Source of the DNA: Pelargonium nanum
Taxonomy: Eukaryota > Streptophyta > Magnoliopsida > Geraniales > Geraniaceae
Assembly: GCA_036897485.1 (NCBI GenBank)
Contig: JAYMTF010000415.1
Coordinates: 1-36,920, forward strand
Direction: 5' to 3'
DNA length: 36,920 nt
Position 1 is the first letter of the stretch; each line of letters opens with the position of its first letter. Positions 10,493 through 20,492 of this stretch are shown here, piece by piece. The translations under genes were made by a program, and so were the position numbers. Below the pieces are notes generated by a model. That model saw only the letters and a program-made list of their open reading frames with translations, was not told the origin of the DNA and made no database searches.

Positions 10493-12387
10493 ATGTCGTC
10501 GAGATCGCTGCTAAAACGCCTCGCACCGTACGCGAGAGCTCGGATTCGAGAGAACCAGAGGCTTCTCAGCTCCTCTTCCTCTACTGCTCTTCGCGATTCC
10601 ACTTCTCCTTCTCCGTCTTCGGATTCGATTCACATGACCGATAATTGCGTTCGGGTACGATCTTTCGCGCCCATGGTTTCGTCCATTTTTGGGAGTGTTT
10701 CAATTTGTGAATTTGTGGGTTCCGATAAATAGCTTTTTTATGTGTTCTGATCATCTGGGTGCTTAGAAAATGCACGAAAAATGAAGAAATTTGGAAGCTT
10801 TTTTCCTTTGCTTTTCATGGGTTCTAATAATCTGGACACTCAGAAAACGAAAATTGAAGAAATTGAAAGCTTTTTTCTTTGCTTTTCATGGTTCTGATAA
10901 TCTGGGTGCTCAGTATATGCTCGAAAATTGAAGAAATTGGAAGCTTTTTTTCTTTGCTTGGCATTCGATTCCTTGAATAAGGTTCTCTTTTCAACAAAGC
11001 TGATAAATCTCCTATTTTTTTGGCATTTTGGTTGGTGAAACTCAATAATGGGCTGTCTTATTTTCGTTTAAGCTTTTGGTTGCTTTCATTATGGATAATA
11101 CATAAATACATTGTCATGCTAAGCTTTTGTCAGGGTTCAGCAATTTTTTAAAATTTATTATGGCCAGTTTGATTTGAACTATCATGGAACTGCTTGTGTT
11201 CTTACATACATTTACTGTTATCATTTTCATTGACTTTAGGAATGGTTTACAGAGAATTAAAGAATTGCAAGAGAGTGAAGAATCTGTTGAAAAGAAATTG
11301 CTTCGATTGAGCGTAGAAACTGGTGGATGCTCTGGGTTTCAATACGTTTTCAACTTGGACAGCAAAACCAATCCTGATGACAAGTTAGTGCTTCCATGCA
11401 AATATGCAATTGTTGCTTTATCATGAAACTAAGCTTTAAAATTCTGTGCTACTTTAGACTTTATTTTGTTCCAAATTGTCTCTTATTCTCTCAACATCTA
11501 TAGGATTTTTGAGACGGAAGGAGTTAAATTGGTTGTCGATGGCATTTCATATGATTTTGTAAAGGGGGCGACCGTTGATTATGTTGAGGAGCTGATCCGT
11601 TCTGCTTTTGTGGTGAGTCGTGATAACTTACTCAGTGTGCAAGGATTATGATATGCCGTTGGCATGGCTATATTTATGAATGTAAGCTTAGCGTGTATAA
11701 TTATACTTTGAACAAACTATTATAGATTAGCTATATCAGTTTAGCATCAACACCTTTTAGCTTATGTAGAAGAAGACCATATGCCAGAGGATTACAAAAT
11801 ATTAACTTAAGCATTGAGGTTTTGAAAAAGAAAAAAGGTTGGAAGAGATGATATTTCTTTGATTAATATGTCCATCTGCTAGTCACGATATTTCGTTATT
11901 GAGTTTTATATCGAGTATGGTGACTACTGACTATACAGGTAGCAGTTTTAGATAAGAATTGGGAAAATAGGTTGAATTCTGATTTCTGTTACAGAACTTT
12001 AGAGTGGTGTCTAAATGGTTTCCTATCCCACGTTGCTAAGCATCTAGCAATCAAGCTGGTGTCTAGATATTTACGTCGCCTTCTTGGCTTAAATTTGTCT
12101 ATCTGCTGCTGTCAGATCTTGTTCTTGAGGAGTGAAATGTGGTATAGAACCATTGAAGCGTGTTCTTTCAATTCAAAGGACAACCTTACCGTGCTAGATG
12201 TTTATGAATTTCTACATGTTTCTGTTTCATAATCCTGATTCTGATTATTTCAATCAACTCGTTGCCTGAGTAAGGATTCAACGCTCATTATTTTAATCAA
12301 CTCTCGTGGTCTCATCTGCAGGTGACTACAAATCCAAGTGCCGTGGGTGGGTGCAGTTGTAAAAGTTCTTTCATGGTCAAAATATAG
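10493..12387 (+). CDS. Mitochondrial A-type iron-sulfur carrier, ISCA2 type
   Basis: Four exons join in phase: 10493-10654, 11253-11383, 11504-11612 and 12322-12387, giving 155 residues. The first about 45 residues are rich in R, S, A and L with few acidic residues, a mitochondrial presequence. The mature part is an A-type Fe-S assembly domain: [52 protein letters not shown]. The three ligand cysteines are Cys80, Cys145 and Cys147, with 64 residues between the first two; the C-terminal pair is CSC, as I recall for plant ISA2, where bacterial IscA has CGC. The protein acts late in mitochondrial Fe-S assembly, helping make [4Fe-4S] clusters. Best match is Arabidopsis At5g03905. An in-frame ATG at 10361 would add 44 arginine-rich residues; 10493 matches the family start. 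Confidence 0.93.
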
Positions 12388-13024
12388 TTATCGTGCAAAT
12401 CGGCACTGTTTCTTTGCACAACGAAAAGGCATTTGGCGAGTCGCGAAATTTACATACATACCATCTTATGACCTAGAAATTCATTTGCAATTGACAGCAG
12501 CTCATGTCACTCTCTGTCAACATTACTAAAACTTTGCTTCTATACTAACCTATCGGGAGATGTTTTTTGTTGCTTGATTTGTTTTGGATGTTATTATTTC
12601 ATAGGGAGTACTTGTTCATTATGTAATGTCTCCCTCATTCTTTGTTGAGCACTGAAAATGTGTGAATATACATGAATTTCAGATCATTGTAATAGCATAC
12701 ACATTGACATAAGATCCTAAGCAAAAGCATCTTCCACTATTGTTTCAAGTTTGTTGTCTTTGATTTGAATAAGGTCCAAGGGCAACTTTGATTGATCTTT
12801 TCTCCATCAAAAAATAAGTGTCATCCTATTAATTTTATTTGTAATGAATGCAACCATTTGTTCATCAAAACACCAAAGAGTGAATCTACTAATAACACTC
12901 TATTGAAGTTCAAATAATAACCAATGGATCAGCAAAAAAATGGCATTCTAAAAAGAATGTTTTGTTAAAATTGTCTTCTAAAAGCAATCTCTACATAAAC
13001 AATTCTCGCATGAGGCAAAACATC
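12388..13024. other. Convergent 3' UTRs and spacer
   Basis: This lies between the stops of the ISCA2-type gene (plus) and RPL10A (minus). I see no gene in it. Confidence 0.6.
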
Positions 13025-15254
13025 TCAATAAATTCGATAAGGCTTCCCCATGGTACTCTTCAGGTGCAAGCATCTCACCTACATATTCCAAAAAACATGC
13101 ACATATCAGATACACAAACAAAAGACCAAGTATCAAATATTGTTTTAACGAGAAAACATACAGACAATCATTGATGAAATGCAACAAAAGATGCAGACGA
13201 ATATCACAACGGGTTCAAATGATGCTGCTGAGATAGCTTATATGGCCATAAAATCATTTATTTCACCTTCACACAATTTCATTTGGTTTTGTGCTCTTAA
13301 ATATGTTGATAGCAAATCCAAATCCAAGATTTTGTGCTTCTAGGTAATCTGAAAAACACCGCTAACAAAATACTACAGCTTCTAGGTAATCTGAAAAACA
13401 CCGCTAACAAAATACTAGATTTGAAGTATATCATCTACCATTGACTATGACACAACTAATTACTTAATTAGTTAAGATCTGAAGTATATCATCTACCATC
13501 CACTATGACACAACTAATTACTTAATTAGTTGAGCATTTAGATGGTAATTAGAGGTAATAATTCAAAATTTCAAACTGAATGTTATTATATTAATGACCA
13601 AATAACATTCTGCTAAGTAAGATGGAGTGTTTGTTAAGCTTACATTTTGCCAATTCTTCTTCAATAGGGAAACAAGGAAATTGACGCTGAGTTGCACATT
13701 CTGAAAAACTTGCTTCTCTTCCATACTGCAGTTCCCCACAGCAACACCCATACAAAGAACCTTCTTTAGTTGAAACTTCACCATCGCCTTAGTTTCATTA
13801 ACTTTGGACTCCAATGATTCCTGATGAGTCACAAGAGTGGGGAACTTCCCTGAACACAAGTAATCAATACTGTAAAGATGAAGCTCATCACAAAACACTA
13901 CCACATGCACTATGACAATTACAAGACAGAACCAATCAATTACAAACGGACTAACAAAATTTCACAGATATATACCCAACTCAGGGTTATTGACAAACAG
14001 CTAGCAACTTAATTCCATATGGTTTAACCAAATAGATATGAAAACTAGACCAAGATAAACATTCTGCCATCATATGAGCTAGCAGCAACCAAGTATCAGA
14101 TGTGGCCCTCAGGCTTCTTAATTATTAGATCCACTATCCTGATGCAAAAGATTTCATGTTTTTTTTTAAGCATGCACAAGATTTCATGTTGATCAAACAT
14201 AGAAAAGTGAAAAATAAACAACTTGTTAAAAGCACGAAATGCAAATCCCTATGGCTGTTCAGTTAACATGTTAGTTAATATTCAACTAGACATTGCCCAA
14301 TCAAGTTAGGGTAGTTTGCATCAAAATAAACATTACATATATACTTAACAAGCAGAATAGAAATTCCTTCCTTTCAGAGCATTGAGCACTACATACAGTA
14401 ATTAAATAACCACAGCTAAAGCAGATTTGAAGCTCAATAAAAAATAAAATTACACAACATGAGCAAGTCACTTGCCTGCTTTGTTGAGACCAGGTCCTAG
14501 AAGACGAGGAATCTGCTTGATGACCGATTCAGAAGCTAAGAACGCATGGTACTTCTTTGCAAGCTTTTTAACAAGCTTCTTGTTCTTGTTCAGCTTCTTC
14601 AGAGCCTCAACATCCATATACTCCAATCCTAACTTCACTGCCTGCAGTACATAATTAAATTAACTTATCATACAAGTAAACAAGGAGCCAACTCTCTCAA
14701 ATTTATATCTTGACAAGCACGTTGAAGTAAATATATCTTATAGGCTTATAGCCCAATTCAAATTGACATCTTGGTCCCAAATTCAATTCTCATGATTCAT
14801 ACACCACCTTTAAACTCCAAGGGACAAACAATAATGAAGAGAAATCACAACAAAAGTCACTAATGCCTTAGCAATTCATAAAGTGCATTGTACGGAACGA
14901 GTCGGTGGATCAAAGAACAGACGATCATTAGGTTATACCTCCTCAACATGCTGGGCATCACCAAGCATGCACACCTTCATCTTAGGACGTGGAATGTGTG
15001 GAAGCTTCACGGAACCACTGAAGCGCTTGTCCTTCTGTGGATCGTAGTTCTTCAGACCAATCTGGAGCTCAACAGTCTCCACGAATTTCCGATTCTTCTC
15101 CTTCACATCCGAGAATATGCCGGAGATGGCCTCTTTCGTCGCCTCGCTCTGGAGCTTACTGTTACCACCCGCAACAACAAAACAAAAATCAATAAAACCA
15201 AAAACGAAGACAAGTACGCAAATCGGATCCTAGGAAAAAGCAACAGCACCTCAT
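13025..15254 (-). CDS. RPL10A: 60S ribosomal protein L10a (uL1)
   Basis: Five coding exons on the minus strand: 15254-15250, 15158-14939, 14641-14476, 13849-13644 and 13078-13025, giving 216 residues, the usual L10a length. Protein landmarks: [97 protein letters not shown] and [10 protein letters not shown] at the end. uL1 forms the L1 stalk, which helps move deacylated tRNA out of the E site. The first coding exon is only five bases (ATGAG), a layout seen in other ribosomal protein genes. Intron 3 (14475-13850) must use a GC donor (AG|gcaagt): phase and the invariant NKAGKFP junction allow no GT alternative. A leader intron is likely (donor near 15450, acceptor near 15292). Confidence 0.95.
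13336..13417 (+). repeat. 42-bp tandem duplication in an RPL10A intron
   Basis: The unit starting gcttctaggtaatctgaaaa occurs at 13336-13377 and again immediately at 13378-13417, virtually identical. Near identity points to a recent event. Confidence 0.92.
13423..13537 (+). repeat. 58-bp tandem duplication in an RPL10A intron
   Basis: The unit starting gaagtatatcatctaccat occurs at 13423-13480 and 13481-13537 with about two mismatches, directly after the 42-bp pair. Each unit ends in the AT-rich palindrome acttaattagtt, a likely slippage point. Confidence 0.9.
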
Positions 15255-15520
15255 GGTGTCTTCGTTTCTTCTCCTTCCTCTTTATACTGCTCTGCAATTT
15301 CGAAGACACAGTGAAATTGATTGGATCAAATACTGGAATAAGAGAAAATGTGGGCACAATGTGGTACAAAAATGGCTATACACTATCGAATTGAGTGAGA
15401 TAGGAGACGTAGAGAACAGTACTGAGGAGGAGAAAAAGGAACGAACCTGGTGGCAGTGACGAGCTCTGCAGACGAGTGATTGCAAGAGAGAAAAATTGGA
15501 GTTGATTTGCGTGCTTATAG

Positions 15521-15535
15521 AACCCTAAGCACGTG
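15521..15535. promoter_or_regulatory. Telo-box and G-box upstream of RPL10A
   Basis: The DNA reads aaccctaagcacgtg: a telo-box core next to a CACGTG G-box, about 270 bases upstream of the ATG and close to the probable transcription start. Telo-boxes are typical of plant ribosomal protein promoters. Function is inferred from position. Confidence 0.5.
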
Positions 15536-16688
15536 TTAATGGTATTCGCTAATCAGCACGTGTTTCGACTTAATTATTCAATATTTCCCTTTGGCCCCCA
15601 ATAATTTCTTATTTTATGCATCAAGCTTGTTTTATAAATAGTTTCCTTGCTCTCATACTTAATGAGAAAAAATAAGATCTCATCCAAAAAGTAATAAGCT
15701 CTCAGTCAACTTAACGAGTAGATGACATCTCACGATTTAATATTCATATACGTCTTAATGAATTTGTAGGCATAAAGATTTCGTCCGAATTTATTTCTTT
15801 TGTGTCTTGACTGAGTTTCCACCAATAACTTTTTGACTGGAACTTTTTGTTCTCATGCTCAATGAAAGAAAAACTTAACCAAATCAATAAAGAGATGATA
15901 TCTCATGGGTTAACATTCGTACATGCACCGATAAATTTGTTAGATCGGAACTTCCATCTAGATCCAATTCTTTTGTGTCTCGATTGTGACTCATTAATCT
16001 CATACTCAATTCTAATTAAAGAATAAAAAGTTCCAATCAAATAATTATTGGATGGGTATCAACACTGTATAAAGTTTTTGAATCTAGAACGAGCACCCAA
16101 ATATTCGTTATAATGAATATGAGTAAGCAACAAGATGGTATATTCTTAGTTATTGAAAGTGGTATGTTCTTAACCTTTAGGTTAACATTCTTCTTAAGCA
16201 GGTACAGTCATGAGTTATGAGATGTCACTTTCTTTATTAGTTCAGCTTATTCTTAACCCATAATCAAAGGGTTGACATAATTCTTTTCTCCTATAGTGCC
16301 CGACTACATGGGACGAAGGGAGTAATAAATTTTGTTTGGACAGGCAATATCAGGTTGCAGAGCTCGTCACTGCTATTAGGTTTATCAACGAACTTAATTT
16401 GTGCCATAACTTCCCAACAGAAATTCAAGTTGAGACAAGATATGTGCACCATTCGGCACAACCCTGATAGTAACACGAAAGTAAACCAAACAACATTATC
16501 ATATGCCTAACATTGCATGCAAATTGAACATTTAAAAACACTTTGTTGTACAAGATAATGAACGAAAGTCAATCGGATACACCCAAAAGCATGTCACTTA
16601 TTTGAAAAGGTAAGAATGCGAAACACAAGGCTTCATATTATGAAAAATACGGAACTTAAAAATGGCCAAGGGCAAGAAGTTGAAGGAC
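15536..16688. other. Intergenic: RPL10A promoter to QCR9 3' end
   Basis: I see no gene here. There is a diverged direct repeat of roughly 180-190 bases (about 15650-15820 against 15850-16000), with shared phrases such as ctcat.ctyaatga, gatgayatctca and ttcttttgtgtct. The right edge includes the QCR9 3' UTR. Confidence 0.5.
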
Positions 16689-19600
16689 TTATTCTTCAGA
16701 TTGCCTTTGTCCCAAAACTGAAATGTCTTCATATCGTTTCTGCAGCATGGCAATAAAATCAAAATTTAGGTCAGTACCAATAGAGAAAGTTCCAGACAAC
16801 ATTAGGTACTGATACTAGGGATGACAGGATCCATCCAACTTCTGACATAAAATGCTTCCAACAAGCAGCGACTAAACACCTAAAGTATTTATGATAATGA
16901 TATATAACCCTAGATGGTTAAGAGAACATGAGAATCCCCAATTTTGAAATACATCATAACGATTGGAGCTTTTTGAGAAGGTTATTCAAATTCAAATCAG
17001 GTAAGCACTGAAAAATGAACAGTTATAACTTCTAGTAGCTTTCTAGTGGTCTTATAGTAACACCTACACATCAAATTCAAAATAAAATATAAAAAAACAA
17101 ATGCCATATGCTATGTAATATAAACAATTTCTAAAAACATAATTGATGAGAGCGCAACTAAAAATAATGATTAGTCAGATTAACATGAAAACACAAAAAT
17201 CAGGAGAGCACAAGAAGACACCTTATTCTTGTAGCTCTCATGTGAAGTTCACAAATATGGGATGATCTTATACTCAATAATATTCACATTTGAATCATAG
17301 TGCAGATCAAAGTCCCAGCAACTTCATGGTAAAACAAGGGTGATACCCAGGATGGGCATAGTTATATGGTGCCCAACCTCCAAAGAACATTTGTGAAACT
17401 TATGTACACACCTCTAAAACCATAAACTAAAAAATTAAAGGTAAGAAATGAAAGCATTTCCATGCCTTATATGATTTATAAGACAAACATTATCTCCCTA
17501 AAACTGAAATCTAGTCTCTTATGTAAATTTTTAGTGATTCTCACGCCTAAATACACTTATCCCCTCATTCAAATGATACTACTCAATTATTCATATCTGA
17601 AAGCAAGTCTCTAATTTAAGTTTATAGTGATTCTCACACCTAAATACGCTTCTCCCCTCTTTCCAATGATACTACTCAATTATTCATATCTGAATAGGGA
17701 TTTGCCTTCAATATGCAGTCTATGCTGCACGAATACGAATACGGAATTCGTAGTACGATACGCTTACGGAATACGTAATTTTTATAAAATTTAGAATACA
17801 ATACGTCATAATACGTTAGGTAAAAATAATAAATATATATTTTATATATAGCTATTTTTCTATAAAAATCTGATAATATAAAATTATAAATCACTAATAT
17901 AATTAATTAAATAATTAATCAATCAAATAAGATGAATTTTAATCAAATACAAACACTCATCCTCATCCACACCTATTTTATAGGAAACAAATACAGTTTT
18001 TTCCCTTTTTTACGTGAATTTGTAAACTATACGTATTACTACGTATTATCACGTATCCGTACTCCATACGTACGGAATACGGAGACGTTGGCCCCTCCAA
18101 ACGTATTGGTGCAACGTAGTATGCAGTAACAATCAGAAGTTATTTTTAAAATTTCTTTCCCACATATTTTGATTACAGTTATCCTTTTTAACATAATTGA
18201 TGATTAGCATACAAACTTTACTTGAACCCGAATGTCTAAGCTTATAGGTGGAGGGCATAACTAGTATATCAAGTGGTCATTAACTTCACTTTCTATCAAT
18301 GTGAGAGACTTCAACACTAAAAATCTTACCCTATGTGTATACTACGTTGCACCAATACGCTTAAAAGGGTCAGCGTCTCCGTATTCCGTACGTATGGAGT
18401 ACAAATACGTAGTAATACGTAATACTACGTATATTTTCCGAATTCACGTAAAGAAAAAAGGGAAAAACTGTATTAATTTCCTATTTTATAGTAGTGGATT
18501 GGGATGAGTGTTTGTGTTTGATTAAAATTTATCTTATTTGATTAATTAACTAATTAATTAATTATATTAGTGATTTATAATTTTATATTATTAGATTTTT
18601 GTAGAAAAATGATCTATGTAAAATATATATTTATTATTTTTACCTAACGTAGTATGACGTATCGTATTCTAAATTTTATAAAAATTGCATATTTCATATC
18701 AGTATCGTACTACGAATTACGTATTCGTGTTCTTGCAACATAGTGGGTATATATGTGGATATATGCAATTTATACTGTATGCTGCAATCATTTCCATATT
18801 TTCCTTGTTAATCAAGGGTTTCATTCTATTATCTTCTACATAACCCTAAATGAGATTATATAATTGGCTTCAGTCAGAATTCAATGTAAAGTGCATTAAA
18901 TGAATTGGTTATAAAGAAAGGCCTTTTTAGTTCTTACTTCCAAGTACTTAAATCACAATCCAATGACCATCCAAATGCAAAAATGCCATAGACATGCCAA
19001 GATGTTAATAATTTATAACCTTCACAAGATCCATATTGTAATATTGTATGTTTAACAGATATAATGTATAGTAGAGAAGATGTAATACCCCAACATTATT
19101 CTTTTCCCAGATCTTTTGAACTCCATAATCCACAGCCTGCATCCATTAAACCAATTCTCATGAGAATCACCATTCATTCTAATTCAAAGACACTAACAAA
19201 AAAGAAGCTGAAATGGCATGACACAAGCACCTCAGTACAAGCATGAATATGCACATACTAAGGTACTAATGCTCAATAAATTAATGTCGACCAGTACTTT
19301 CAGTAACCCTAATCAATCTAGATGCAGTCAAATATCTTAAAACAATTTTTGATACAAACAAACCAAATCTCTCTAATCATACATCAAAATGTTGATTTCA
19401 ACAAACAAAATTAATTCAATCCACCTCCCCTCTGATTACAAAATTTCAAATAACAAAACAAACGCAACAGTCAAGTCTCCTCCAAAGTTCAATAAGATTT
19501 AGAGAAATAAGATCAACAAAAAATTTCAATTGAGATTAACACACATATATGGCTATGAAGACCTATCAGAGATTCAACCGATTTCATTTTCCTCTCGATG

Positions 19601-19776
19601 TCCATTTCTCACAGAAACCAAACAAATCATAAATCTTACAAAATATCGAACTAACTCACCCGCTCCCCGACGAAAGCTCCGGCGATGATGAATGTGACGT
19701 AGACAGAATTCCGACGCATGAATACTCTGTAGAAACCCTCCATGAGACCTCCGGATCTCCGAGCAGATGACTCCAT
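16689..19776 (-). CDS. QCR9: Cytochrome b-c1 complex subunit 9
   Basis: Three exons on the minus strand (19776-19660, 19136-19089, 16739-16689) join in phase 0 each time, giving 71 residues, the normal plant length. The order is MESSARRSGGLMEGFYRVFM, RRNSVYVTFIIAGAFVGER (single membrane helix), AVDYGVQKIWEKNNVG and KRYEDISVLGQRQSEE. QCR9 is a one-helix accessory subunit of respiratory complex III in the inner mitochondrial membrane, placed near the Rieske protein and cytochrome c1. The helix and following GER..DYG residues are the strongly conserved part. Intron 2 is 2.35 kb and carries two inverted MITEs and a tandem duplication. Best match is Arabidopsis At3g52730. No separate presequence is seen, as usual for this subunit. 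Confidence 0.94.
17505..17693 (+). repeat. About 95-bp tandem duplication in QCR9 intron 2
   Basis: Two neighbouring copies share tagtgattctcac.cctaaata and atgatactactcaattattc, at about 17505-17597 and 17603-17693, roughly 85-90 % alike. The first MITE's target site starts about 20 bases after the second copy. Confidence 0.8.
17720..18119 (+). mobile_element. MITE copy 1 (hAT-like), 400 bp
   Basis: The element begins CTATGCTGCACGAATACG and ends with the complement of CTACGTTGCACCAATACG, an 18-base terminal inverted repeat matching at 15 positions. It is flanked by a perfect 8-base target duplication TATGCAGT (17712-17719 and 18120-18127). The ends are rich in ACGTATT/AATACG motifs, the centre is very AT-rich, and no coding is present. 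Eight-base duplications suggest mobilisation by a hAT transposase; the family name is not known to me. Confidence 0.85.
18342..18743 (-). mobile_element. MITE copy 2, inverted to copy 1, 402 bp
   Basis: This is the reverse complement of copy 1 at roughly 90 % identity by eye, over its whole length. It has its own near-perfect 8-base target duplication, TGTGTATA (18334-18341) and TGGGTATA (18744-18751), so it inserted independently and did not arise by local inversion. A 222-base spacer separates the copies. The two lie tail-to-tail in intron 2 of QCR9. Confidence 0.85.
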
Positions 19777-19859
19777 GGCTTCTGATCTCGCTTCTCTTCT
19801 CCGATCCGATCACTCGCGATTCAGATTTTGTCTAGGGTTTCCAGAGCTCTCGTGTTCTT

Positions 19860-20459
19860 AGCCAAATACGTAGCGGTGAGTTTCAGGTTGCTTGCTACTA
19901 ATCCGCTGAAAAAGTTGACTAAGCTGTTTGACCCAAAAACTCATGGGCCGGACCTCTGTGGGCTACAAGGCCCAATAAAGAAAATAACGACTGCCTAGAG
20001 ATGTAAAACGACAAGTCGGCAAAAGACACAAGCAAGCCACGCACCCCCAACGGCGCTCACTCTCCCTCCGCCGCGCGTTACGCGCGTACACTTCACCTAA
20101 GCATGATCAGTTTCAGTTACAAAGTTTACATTGACACAGTTGACTGCACAGGCTACGTGAGTGGGAAAAGTGTTTGCATTCGTCCCCGCTCTACACATCA
20201 TTAAGGTGAGTGTCTGAGGATGAGCATCAACTGTGACTTACCTCAAATAAGAATTAGTTTCTATAGACTGAAAGTTTATGCTATGTGTAAAATGTGAATA
20301 GTCGAGTGGAGCTGTACTTTGAATTTGATATGATTGTCTAATGCTGCTTCATTCTAATCTTATTAATTGGATTGTATTGCAGGAACCTGAATTGTGATTG
20401 TGAATAGTTAATGCTTGGAATTTTTCTGTAACAGAACTTGTTGATTTTTGTTGGGATCA
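19860..20459. promoter_or_regulatory. QCR9 upstream region with site II motifs
   Basis: About 170-200 bases upstream of the QCR9 ATG there are at least two TGGGCY site II elements (plus strand gtgggctac at about 19959; minus strand attgggcct at about 19968-19976). Such motifs are typical of plant genes for the respiratory chain and translation. Around 20050-20095 the DNA is unusually GC-rich (ctccgccgcgcgttacgcgcg). From about 20100 to 20459 I see no gene except what may be the decayed 5' side of the CIA1 relic. Confidence 0.5.
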
Positions 20460-20492
20460 GGCAGTTCTTGAGGAATTTTTCTGTAACAGAAC
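20417..20492 (+). repeat. 21-bp direct repeat at the CIA1 relic's first exon
   Basis: The sequence ggaatttttctgtaacagaac occurs at 20417-20437 and 20472-20492, 55 bases apart. The second copy lies inside the recognisable first exon and replaces family residues there, so it looks like a small duplication made during decay. Confidence 0.8.

Noticed and set aside
11972-12232. 86-codon open frame in the last ISCA2-type intron
   Set aside because: The protein closes perfectly without it, and the frame resembles no family.
13190-13330. Possible box C/D snoRNA in the RPL10A intron (tgatgctgctgag)
   Set aside because: It is on the wrong strand for the host transcript and lacks a proper C box, D box and terminal stem.
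14888-15485. Several long open frames overlapping the RPL10A exons
   Set aside because: They are antisense or out-of-frame shadows of the RPL10A coding exons and leader.
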